Shown piece by piece: positions 44,680 through 56,600 of a stretch of DNA of 64,000 bases. Under the pieces are notes generated by a model. It was not told where the DNA came from. It saw only the letters and a list, made by a program, of their open reading frames with translations, and ran no database searches. This DNA comes from Mesostigma viride (Eukaryota; Streptophyta; Mesostigmatophyceae; Mesostigmatales; Mesostigmataceae), in NCBI GenBank assembly GCA_009746045.1, contig RPFO01000312.1:4402976-4466975 (forward strand), given 5' to 3'. The first letter of the stretch is position 1, and each line of letters begins with the position of its first letter. The position numbers and the translations under genes were made by a program.

Positions 44680-47600
44680 GCCCCCCGTTCCTTCCTCCCT
44701 GCCTCCTGGCTACTCCCTGCCTCTTGGCTACTCCCTGCCCTTTCTCCTTTCCAATTCAACCAACCACCCAAAGATGCAGCACCTGAGCCCCTCCTTCCCC
44801 CATGGCCCCCTCTCGCCCCCCCACCCCCCCCACCCACCCCATCCCCTCACCCCACCTTAAGCATCCCCTCAACCCCTCCCGCTATTCTGTGGGTCTGTGC
44901 CCTTTTGACCCACCATCCGTTCACACGATGACAGTGGCATACGCACAATGTCCCCGCCTCGCCATGCGCCATGATGGCCCCGCCTCCAAGGTGGCATGCC
45001 TTGGAATGCAAGCAAGGGCAAGGGCCAGGGTGGGCCAGCGTGTGGGCCAGCACATTTAGGCACCAAACTTCTTCTGGCCACCCATGCGCGACTGATGGCG
45101 AGTGCTAGTGGTGGCATGCGCTGTGTCATGCATGCGCAGGTGGTGCTTATGGGCTGGTCGTGTCATGCCACCTGTCACGTGCATGTTCGCAGGTGGTGTA
45201 TGATGAGCTGATGGGCTGGTCGTGTCATGCCACCTGTCACGTGCATGTTCGCAGGTGGTGTATGATGAGCTGATGGGCTGGTCGTGTCATGCCACCTGTC
45301 ACGTGCATGTTCGCAGGTGGTGTATGATGAGCTGATGGGCTGGTCGTGTCATGCCACCTGTCGCGTGCATGTTCGCAGGTGGTGTATGATGAGCTGATGG
45401 GCTGGTCGTGTCATGCCAACTGTCACGTGCATGTTCGCAGGTGGTGTATGATGAGCTGGCGGCGCTCATGGGGGGCTCCATGTCGCCCATCGCCACCGCG
45501 GAGCAGGGACCCACCATCATCCTCATGGCGGGGCTGCAGGGTGTCGGCAAGACCACGGCATGCGGCAAGCTGGCGCTGTACCTGCAGGAACAGGTGATGC
45601 GAATAGGCATGCCTTTTGATGTGATGGGTTCACATCTTGGTGTGACGGGCACACCTCTTGATGCGCCGTTGTTTGCACCCTGCATAGGCTTCCTCATGCA
45701 TGACTCGATGGCGCTGGCATGCGCTGTCTCTGTGTGTGCCTTCCTATCAATTCTAGAGTAATATGACACTTGGTGCCACTCTGCTGCATCGCTTACTTGG
45801 CAGTGCCGCTTGTGCTGCCACAAGGGGGGCCTCCCTTCCTGTTCAGACAAGCAGCCATCCTTCATGCCATGTTTGCGTTCTTGTTAAAACAAGCCGCCAG
45901 CGCCCGGCCATCGTGCTGCAATGTGTCAGCATCCGTGTTGTTGTGGGGCAGTGACCAGCCATGGACCCGCCGACAGGACTTGTCAGGGGCCCCCTGATGG
46001 CGTGTCCGATGGCACTGAAGGCATGCCTTGCAGCGTGTCGTGGAGGCGTTCTGATCCATGCAAGCCCTGTTGCGGCTGGGCACGCCCCCACACTCCCTTG
46101 CTGGCTCTTGCCCATCTCTTGCAGCCGTGCACGTGTCTGTGTTGCCCTGGGTGGACCCGTGCCAGCTGCTGGAAGTGCAACGAGGGGCAGGGCCCAGCGG
46201 ACAGTGCTGGCTCGTTGCGTGCATCGCTGTCACGGATATGTGCAATCAGTGGCATCCCCAGATCTGTTCGCCCGTGACCGTACCTGACCCATGGCACCCC
46301 ACCACGTTTTGGCATCCATCCACCCAACCCTGTGCACCCCGTCCCTGGGCACAAATGGTGCGACCCCTGGCGTGTGAGTGCAGGGCAAGAAGGTTTCCAT
46401 GGTGGCCACCGACGTGCAGCGCCCCGCAGCCATTGAGCAACTGGTCAAGCTGGGCGAGAAGGTGGGCAGGTTTCGGTGGTGGGAAGGCGGTGGGTGCTCC
46501 TTATAACAAGGGTAGTTGTCAAGCTGGGCGAGACGGTGGGTGGGTTTCGGTGGTGGGGAGGTGGTGGCTGCTCCTTATAACAAGGGTAGGTGTCAAGCGG
46601 GGCGAGACGGTGGGTGGGTTTCGGTGGTGGGGAGGTGGTGGCTGCTCCTTATAACAAGGGTAGGTGTCAAGCGGGGCGAGACGGTGGTTGGGTTTTGGTG
46701 GTGGGGAGGTGGTGGGTGCTCCTTATAACAATGGTAGGTGTCAAGCGGGGGGAGAAGGTGGGCGGTGTATTGACAAGGTTGGAGACACGGTGTTTGGTGA
46801 TTAGCATGAGAAGGTGGTAAGTGACGACCCTGTTTGACATGGCATCGCGTATGGCTTTGTCTGGGCACGCTAGTGTGCGTGTGTGCCAGTGCGTCTGCAA
46901 AGTAGGTCAATGCAGCTTAAGACAAGGTGGTGGCTGTGAGCTGCTTCTGGGTTCCTGAGCACCCGCTCAGTAATGGATGCCAATCACCGCCATCATGGCT
47001 ATGTGCACCAACGGCACGCACTGTTGCATGACTTGCACAGGTATATCATTGGATGGATCACGCAAAGCCTTGTGCTGTGTGGGCCACAGGAGCACGGTCG
47101 CGAGGGCTGGCTGCTAGCACCCGGCTGCACAGGGGGCCAAAGTGGGCTGCGGGTAGCGGTGTACAAGCTGTGGCCGCGCACGCAGCAAGGTCCTCAGTAC
47201 AGGCCTATCACAAATGCTTGCGTGTGCGCCCTCGTTATCCCGCTGCCCCCCTCCCCCTCCATTGCCACCCCAATGCCCGCACCTGTCCCCTGCCCTATGC
47301 CGTGCTCATGCAACGCGGCTGTGCAGCTGAACGTGCCTGTGTTTGAGATGGGCACCGACGCGGTTCCAGCCGATATCGCTGCCAAGGGCGTGGCCGCGGC
47401 CAAGGAGCGCGGCGACGACGTGATCATCATCGACACGTCGGGGCGACTGCAGGTAAGAGGGAGGGGGGTGCATAGAAATGGGTGCAGAGACAGGAGGGGG
47501 GGGGGGCTGCAGGAAAGGGGAGGAGGACGTCAGAATTGGGGGGTAGAGAGCGAGGGGGGGGGAGAGACAGGGGTCCAGCATGATGGGGTACATAAGGGTC

Positions 47601-50600
47601 AGCGCCCAAGTCATCAAGGCAGTATGTGTCATGTGGTATGCTTGTTGGAATGCGGTGGTAAAGGAATGTGTAGCGGGTGTTTCTGGGGACCCTGAGGCAT
47701 CTGTGCGGACCCAGTCAGACGGCTGGGTGGCTGCTCTGCTTTTAGGGAAATGCTAGGGGGCATATCTTACAGTGAATCAGCAAGTTCTTGGCATGGTCGT
47801 CATATCTAGTTGGGTAAAGCCAATTGTGCTGCTGTGATCAGAAAAGCAAGCCAAACTCCCTGCCTCTGCCACACATAAACCCAGTCAGTTGTATGGATGA
47901 TTGTTGCCTACGCCAAATGCGATCTGCGTCACAACCAGCGCAGCTGCCTGCCGTGTGGCGATTGCTACCACTCTTACCCTCGCTGCTGCCCCGCGGTTAA
48001 GTACACAGCCAGCCAACACCCACTTTTTGACGTTGAGCGTGCCCCATCGCTGCACAGACTCCAAGCATTCCGGCTGCGTCCGTTATTGATTCCCCTTGCG
48101 CGTGCCCCTTGTTGCTGCCCCTTTTTCCTGCGCGTCGTTGTCGCCAGATCGACGTAAAGATGATGGGCGAGCTCAAGGCGATCAAGGATGTGGTGAACCC
48201 GACTGAGACGCTGCTCGTGGTGGACGCGATGACGGGGCAGACGGCCGCATGTAGGCAACCACAACTTCTTCCCCACCCCCCACCCTTCCCCCCCGCTGGC
48301 ATCCCCTGCCCTGGTCGCTAGTAGCGCACGTGCCACCAAGGAGGTTGATAGTGCACGCCGTGTGCGGCATATCGGGTCATGACGGCACACATCTCCCTGC
48401 ATGATCTCCCTGCATGATGCCGCCTTCGTGTGGAGTCCGACTTCCGTATCGCTGGACCACTTGCAGCGCCGTCCATGCGTTAGCCTCCCTTCTATTACGC
48501 GATGGAATTCTTTTCGTTTAAATATTTTGTCGCTGCTGGGTTTTCTGCTGCTGCTGTTGCGGCCACCTTTTCACCACTCTGGCCCTCTTGCCAGTCTTCC
48601 ACCGCTCTGGCCCCTCTCGGCTTGCCTTGCCCGCCTCCAAGGAGCCCATGGGCATGCCTTGACCTGTTCCTGTGCCCCTGTCGCCGCATCGCTTGCCTTG
48701 CCCAGCGCTGGTGGCCGCCTTCAATGATGAGATCGGCATCACAGGCGCTATCCTGGCCAAGCTGGACGGTGACTCGCGCGGAGGTGCCGCTCTCTCCGTG
48801 TACGAGGTGGGCGGCGGCGGTGTCTACAGGTGGCAGTTGCTAGAATACGGCAGGCCCGCGCCGCTAGGATGGCGGTGGCACTGGCTGGAGTAGGATGCAA
48901 TGCTGCACGCTCTTCATCTACAGGGTGGGGCAGTGTGGGCGCGGCCAGTGGTAGCGGCTCCGATGAGGCTTCGCTCCATTGTCGCAGGACAGAGAGAGCA
49001 CGCGCGCACCGTGCGCTTGTGGTCGCAGGATTGCATCCTTGACCATGCTGTTGCACACGGCAAGGCAGCGTGGTGCCGCATTCGTGTCATCGCCTGAGGG
49101 CCTGGTCCCATCGCCTGTGTGTAGATTGGTCGCCATCGCTGGTGGATGCCCCACTGCACTGCCGCCCGCGAAACCCCTTCTGTGTGCAGGTATCTGGCAG
49201 GCCCATCAGGCACAGTAATCCCCACGTTAAGTTATTGCCGCCAAATTCTCGGCGTCGTAACTTAACGCGGGGACGTAACCTTAGCGGTTGAATTAGGCTA
49301 GCAGCCCACCCCCTCCTCCTCTGATGGACTTCTATACGGCAATAGACAGCTCTCGTCAAGCCCAATCCAGCTGCAGCATCGAAGTCGCCCAATATCCATT
49401 TTTCCGGCCAGATAGTTCGCGAAAGGTGGTTGGTGAGGTATACGCTGCCACAACCTTAAGGCCTCGTAACTTAAGGCGCAGGGCCGTACCCTTAAGAATC
49501 GTAACTTCACTCGCTCACTCGCTCACTCGCTCACTCACTCACTCACTCACTCACTCACTCACTCACTCACTCACTCACTCACTCACTCACTCACTCGCTC
49601 ACTCACTCGCTCGCTCGCTCGCGCACTCACTCACTCACTCACTCACTCACTCACTCACTCACTCACTCACTCACTCACTCACTCACTCACTCACTCACTC
49701 ACTCACTCACTCACTCACTCACTCACTCACTCACTCACTCACTCACTCACTCACTCACTCACTCACTCACTCACTCACTCACTCACTCACTCACTCACTT
49801 ACTCACTCACTCACTCACTCACTCACGCATACACATACATTGCATGCAGGTGTCTGGCAAGCCCATCAAGCTGACGGGCGTGGGCGAGAAGCTGACGGCG
49901 CTGGAGCCCTTCTACCCCGACCGCATGGCACAGCGTATCCTGGGCATGGGCGACGTGCTCACCTTCGTGGACAAGGCGCAGAAGGCGGTGCGTGGGCAGG
50001 AGTGGGCACGCAGAAAAGATCGTGTGCGGTGGTGGTGGTGAAGGAAGGGAAGGGGTAATGGGTCGGCAAATCACAGAAGAGGGTGCCTGGGGGGAGGGGG
50101 GGGGTGACGAGGGTAAATTCATAGAGGCAGCAAAAGGCTGCGTGGATAACTTGTGGGTAAGTTCCGGGGGGCGGGGCATATTGAGAAGGGAAAGGGGGGG
50201 AGAGTAACGGGGGATAAGGTTGTATAAAGGGTGCGCAACGCAAGTTGTAAGTACCATGCATGGGGTACTTCAGATGGGGTGCCTCAGAGCCAACCACGCT
50301 TGCAGGTGTTGATAACAGGGCAGGGCAGGCGGAGGCGGGGGGTGGGGAGATGGTGCTGGGCTCCTCTTGGGAGGAGTTTCTCTTGCATCCGCGCTATGGC
50401 CCTTGTATTGGCACGGATGGCTATTTTCCTGGAATGCGCAGAAGCAGTCATGGAGCAAGCCTTTAATGATTCCCTGAAGAGTTTGCAAGAGGAATAGGTT
50501 TGGGGGGACGTTTAGGGGCATATTGAGGTATGGCTGAGAAGGCAGGAGTGTGCAAGATGGAGATAGCGGGAGAGAAGAGGAGGAAGAGAGGGACGGAGCG

Positions 50601-53600
50601 GCAACGACCAGGGGGTTGCTCCACTGGACAACGACCCGACATCGTTGAGCCAAGGTGGACCGAGGTTGAGCCAGGAAGCCAAGGCTGAATCATGAACAGA
50701 GTCGTGTCGTGTTGTCATCAACTGCGATTGCCTTGTCACCTCCTGTTCTACTCCCATGGCAGTGACTGTTGCAGCAAAGGATTGATCTTGCCATGTCAGA
50801 CTCTCATGATTGGTATGCTCGACTCTGTCATCGTCCCCTTGCCTGTGCACTTGCCCTTGTATGCCATCGTTGGGCGCCATCCGTGTGCACGCGTCGCATG
50901 CGCCACCATAACGAGCGATACCATCCTCCCACGTGCCATCCTTGCGTGCACCTATTATTGTCCACCATGGCCGCGGCCGCCAGATCAAGCTGGACGAGGC
51001 TAAGGAGATCCAGGCCAAGATCCTGGCCGCCAAGTTTGACTTCAACGACTTTCTGAAGCAGACCAAGATGATGAAAGACATGGGGCCGATGGGCGCCGTG
51101 CTCAAGCTGCTGCCGGGCATGAACCAGGTAGGACGCATAGACCTTTGCAATGTGTGCATGAGCCAGGTCTGGCCGTGGACCAGGTGGTGCGTGAATCCGG
51201 TATGATGCGTGGACCAGGTGAGCTTGAACCAAGGTCTTCCTGCTCAAGCTGCTGCCGGGTATGAACCAGGTATGATACCGGGAGCAGCTGTTGTGCATGA
51301 ATCAGGTGGTCTACATGGACCAGGTATGATACCGGGAGCAGCTGTTGTGCATGAATCAGGTCGTCTACATGGACCAGGTATGATACCGGAAGCAGCTGTT
51401 GTGCATGAATCAGGTGGTCTACATGGACCAGGTATGATACCGGAAGCAGCTGTTGTGCATGAATCAGGTAGTCTACATGGACCAGGTATGATACCGGAAG
51501 CAGCTGTTGTGCATGAATCAGGTGGTCTACATGGACCAGGTATGATACCGGAAGCAGCTGTTGTGCATGAATCAGGTCGTCTACATGGACCAGGTATGAT
51601 ACCGGAAGCAGCTGTTGTGCATGAATCAGGTCGTCTACATGGACCAGGTATGATACCGGAAGCAGCTGTTGTGCATGAATCAGGTCGTCTACATGGACCA
51701 GGTATGATACCGGAAGCAGCTGTTGTGCATGAATCAGGTGGTCTACATGGACCAGGTATGATACCGGAAGCAGCTGTTGTGCATGAATCAGGTCGTCTAC
51801 ATGGACCAGGTATGATACCGGAAGCAGCTGTTGTGCATGAATCAGGTCGTCTACATGGACCAGGTATGATACCGGAAGCAGCTGTTGTGCATGAATCAGG
51901 TCGTCTACATGGACCAGGTATGATACCGGAAGCAGCTGTTGTGCATGAATCAGGTGGTCTACATGGACCAGGTATGATACTGGAAGCAGCTGTTGTGCAT
52001 GAATCAGGTCGTCTACATGGACCAGGTATGCTTCAACCAGGTGTGATACATGAACCAGGTATGCATGCTGGTCTCGTTCAACAAGGTTATCCTGCTCAAG
52101 CTGCTGCCAGGCATGGATCGGGTATGCATGGCTGGTTCAAGCTGCTGCCAGGCATGGATCGGGTATGCATGGCTGGTTCAAGCTGCTGCCAGGCATGGAT
52201 CGGGTATGCATGGCTGGTTCAAGCTGCTGCCAGGCATGGATCGGGTATGCATGGCTGGTTCAAGCAACTGCCAGGCATGGATCGGGTATGCATGGCTGGT
52301 TCAAGCTGCTGCCAGGCATGGATCGGGTATGCATGGCTGGTTCAAGCAACTGCCAGGCATGGATCGGGTATGCATGGCTGGTTCAAGCTGCTGCCAGGCA
52401 TGGATCGGGTATGCATGGCTGGTTCAAGCAACTGCCAGGCATGGATCGGGTATGCATGGCTGGTTCAAGCTACTGCCAGGCATGGATCGGGTATGCATGG
52501 CTGGTTCAAGCTGCTGCCAGGCATGGATCGGGTATGCATGGCTGGTTCAAGCTGCTGCCAGGCATGGATCGGGTATGCATGGCTGGTTCAAGCTACTGCC
52601 AGGCATGGATCGGGTATGCATGGCTGGTTCAAGGATGCCTGGCGGCGCGTGCAGCGGCTCATTGCGATCGCGCGTCGGATGTACCCATCCCACGGCCAGC
52701 ATCAGCATGGCCACGTGGTAGTCCTCGGCCTGGTCTTGCCAGTATGTGGTGCAGTGTCACGGCAATAATGATTTGAGTTGATAGTTTGAATGATCATTGG
52801 AGTTGCCATCCCTGGCAGAGTTGCGGGCTGTGTGCAAAGATGCCACCTGTTGCTATTAATAGGGGCGTGCAACGTTTTTCTTGTGACAACTGGAGATGTA
52901 CGGCCCTTTGGTCTCAGTGTGGCCCCACCTGTTGCCGTTGCTGTTTGTCACGGCTACCTCATGGTGCGCATGGCAAAGTGCCCTGCTTGTAATCGTGTCT
53001 CGCGGGCTGCCCAGGTCTTTGTGGCTGGTTGTCGTGCCGTTCATGTCCACACCTTGTGTGTGGTCCCTACCGGATGCAGTGCACGCATCGTCGGTCACGT
53101 GTGCACGCATCGTCGGTCACGTGTGCACGCATCGTCGGTCACGTGTGCACGCATCGTCGGTCACGTGTGCACGCATCATCGGTCACGTGTGCACGCATCA
53201 TCGGTCACGTGTGCACGCATCATCGGTCACGTGTGCACGCATCATCGGTCACGTGTGCACGCATCATCGGTCACGTGTGCACGCATCATCGGTCACGTGT
53301 GCACGCATCATCGGTCACGTGTGCACGCATCGTCGGTCACATGTGCACGCATCATCGGTCACGTGTGCACGCATCGTCGGTCACATGTGCACGCATCATC
53401 GGTCACGTGTGCACGCATCATCGGTCACGTGTGCACGCATCATCGGTCACGTGTGCACGCATCATCGGTCACGTGTGCACGCATCATCGGTCACGTGTGC
53501 ACGCATCATCGGTCACGTGTGCACGCATCATCGGTCACGTGTGCACGCATCATCGGTCACGTGTGCACGCATCGTCGGGCACGTGTGCACGCATGATCGG

Positions 53601-56600
53601 TCACGTGCGCCGCCATCACCGCCCTCGGTGCCACGTCCTTGCATCAGCTGCCACGCAAATTTCTGTTTACAATTGTCAATTCTCTCTTTCCTGTCCCCCT
53701 CCCCACCCCTCCCATGGCCAGATGACACCTGCGGAGATGCGCGACTGGGAGAAGAGCATGGCGCAGATGGAAGCCATGATTGGGTCGATGACCGCAAGTA
53801 AGTCACGATATGCATTCCCGTTGCTTGCGCGCACGCTGCATGTAGAAGCGGTCACACTGCACCCTAAACAGGTGGGGGCGAGGATTGGCTCGGCGGCTGA
53901 CCGTGCGTCGCCCGTGCTGCATGTCCCAAGCATGTCGTCTCTCCCATGCCACCCCGCCCTTTGTGCGCATTGCTTCCACGCAGCGCAAGCCATCCTTGCC
54001 TCGCGACGCCACCGCTGCTGCCTGCAAGTAGAACGTCGTCGTCGAGAACACATTTGTCATGGATTTTGGTGGAGATGGCCATTTTGGCCGCTTGGGGGGC
54101 ACTGTTGGTGGGGCGTTGGGAGGCCGTTGGGGCCTGTGGTGGGGGCACAAGAGCTGGCCAGGCGCGGGCAATTGCGCTTCGCATTTGATCTTCCTCTGCA
54201 GGTGCCCTGTACAGGTATGCTAGCGCGGTAGCAAGTATAACCGTGTAGACCGTCCTCCTCTTGTTCTCGGCTTCCTCTAGTGGCCACAGGTCCCAGCTGC
54301 CATCTCTCTTCCTTCCTGCCCCTAGTAGTCGCTCCTGGTTGAGGTCCTTGTTGAGGTCCTGGCGGTGTGGTGCTTAGTCTCTTGTGGTCAAGCTGGCGTC
54401 CCCTTAGTGTCCTCATACGATCCCTTTGTGCCCCTCGCCCCAACCCCCGCCCCCCACCCCCACCCCCCACCCCCACCCAACCCCTGCCCAATCCCTGCCC
54501 AATCCCTGCCCAATCCCCGCCGAACCCCCACCCTCTCGACCGCAACCCATGCAGAGGAGCGCGCCAACCCAGACCTGCTTGCTGAGTCGGCCTCACGTCG
54601 CCAGCGCGTCGCCAAGGGTGCCGGCACCAGCGAGGCTGAGGTACGTGCGCAAGTGTTGTGGAAATTGGTGGGGGGGGCACTAGTGAGGATGTGCTAGCGA
54701 TGCAACGCGATGCCAGCTGTCCCCCCGTATCGTGCTCACCTTGCTGCCCCTGTGCCGGCTCTGGGGATGCCTGCACCTGGTGTGTGGAGAACAGCAGGGC
54801 GCAGGGTGCACTTGCAAGGGCACTGTGAGGGAAAAAGTTGAATATCTGAAGCTTGGACCCGCGGGGGTCGGCAAGCGCAGGTCTGTGGGTAGACACGGAA
54901 TCCCTCCTCTGCTATCGATGGACTTGGTGGTGTGCCACTGCAGCCATGGCTACATTGAGCGCCACCAGTCTCGACCCTAGCGCAGTTGTGCAGCAGGTAG
55001 GTGGGAGCGCAGCAACGTGCATACTGAACATACGGCATGGGTGCGCTGTTATGCATCTAGGGGAAGCATTGTGGGAGGCACATAGGGCGGCTTCCTAGGG
55101 AAGCACGGCGTGCCATGTGCGGCGTGGCAGCTACGCGCGTAGGGTGGTATACGGATCGCGTGCACCAGCAAGCTATTGGAGTGTGTGCGGCGTGGCAGCT
55201 ACGCGCGTAGGGTGGTATACGGATCGCGTGCACCAGCAAGCTATTGGAGTGTGTGCGGCGTGGCAGCTACGCGCGTAGGGTGGTATACGGATCGCGTGCA
55301 CCAGCAAGCTATTGGAGTGTGTGCGGCGTGGCAGCTACGCGCGTAGGGTGGTATACGGATCGCGTGCACCAGCAAGCTATTGGAGTGTGTGCGGCGTGGC
55401 AGCTACGCGCGTAGGGTGGTATACGGATCGCGTGCACCCGCAAGCTATTGGAGTGTGTGCGGCGTGGCAGCTACGCGCGTAGGGTGGTATACGGATCGCG
55501 TGCACCCGCAAGCTATTGGAGTGTGTGCGGCGTGGCAGCTACGCGCGTAGGGTGGTATACGGATCGCGTGCACCCGCAAGCTATTGGAGTGTGTGCGGCG
55601 TGGCAGCTACGCGCGTAGGGTGGTATACGGATCGCGTGCACCCGCAAGCTATTGGAGTGTGTGCGGCGTGGCAGCTACGCGCGTAGGGTGGTATACGGAT
55701 CGCGTGCACCAGCAAGCTATTTGAGTGCAAAAATCGGGTAGACCGACCGTTACTTCGTCATTAGTGGAAATGCTGCCGTGGTTGACATCACGACGGCGGG
55801 GTACCTTGTGCCTTCCGCGGCGATGCCTGCACCATTCGTTTACAGGTCCTAGGTAGCCGGTCTTCCCCTGGGGCAGGTGTCACCCTTGTATTCCACACAA
55901 CCCTCGCCATGGCCGGCTCCTGTCCAACCTTTCCCCTTACCCTTTGGTGTGTTTCGCTCAGCGCAGCTTCCTCCCTCGTCACCCCTCCCTCGCCGCACGC
56001 AAAGCCTCCCTCCCTTCCCCATCCTCATTCGTTACCCTCCTCAACCCTCCGCGCCCCTATTCCTCCCCCCGCCCCCCCCCCTTGTTCTTCCTAACCACTA
56101 CCCTTTCCTCTCGCAGGTGGCCAGCCTGCTCGCCCAGTTTGCAGACGTGCGCGTGCGCCTGCAGAACATGGCGCGCGTGCTGGCGGCGGGCGGCAAGGGC
56201 GTGGTGCCGGGCATGGGCGACATGCCCGACACCGAGTCGGCGCTCATGGTCTCGCGCCGGGTACGTGCGCGCGATGGGTGGGGTTTGTAGCCCTCAGGCT
56301 GCTGCGTGCATGTGACGCAGTCACGTGCTCATTAATTTATTAATGGTGCCGCACTGAGTGGGTGAGGGGTAAGGTGACGGACTAGATGCGCCGGGTACGT
56401 GGGCATAGAGGTAGTGTGTGCGTTGAGGTAGTGCGATGTAGCTTATGGGAACTGCACAGTGGTTGTGCGGCCATATGCCGCCGCGTATATGTGATCCAGC
56501 AGCTAAGCCGCGCCGCACCTGGGACACCTTGCTTCCATATGCGTGCCGCGCCGCACAGCGGGGGGGTGCCTGTTTCTCGCGGCGAAGAGTGGTTTACTTG

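Noticed and set aside
51209-52768. 519-codon [13 protein letters not shown]-type protein as a real gene
   Set aside because: It lies inside cpSRP54 intron 10, between exons that join in phase, and is made of donor-derived repeats. Kept only as a finding about coding potential.
53081-53605. CRISPR-like regular 20-bp repeats (also the 43-bp, 62-bp and 68-bp arrays)
   Set aside because: The units are contiguous with no unique spacers, no cas genes are present, and the context is eukaryotic introns.
53029-54231. 400-codon frame with [21 protein letters not shown] repeats
   Set aside because: It is the 20-bp repeat translated; it overlaps cpSRP54 exon 11 in the wrong frame.
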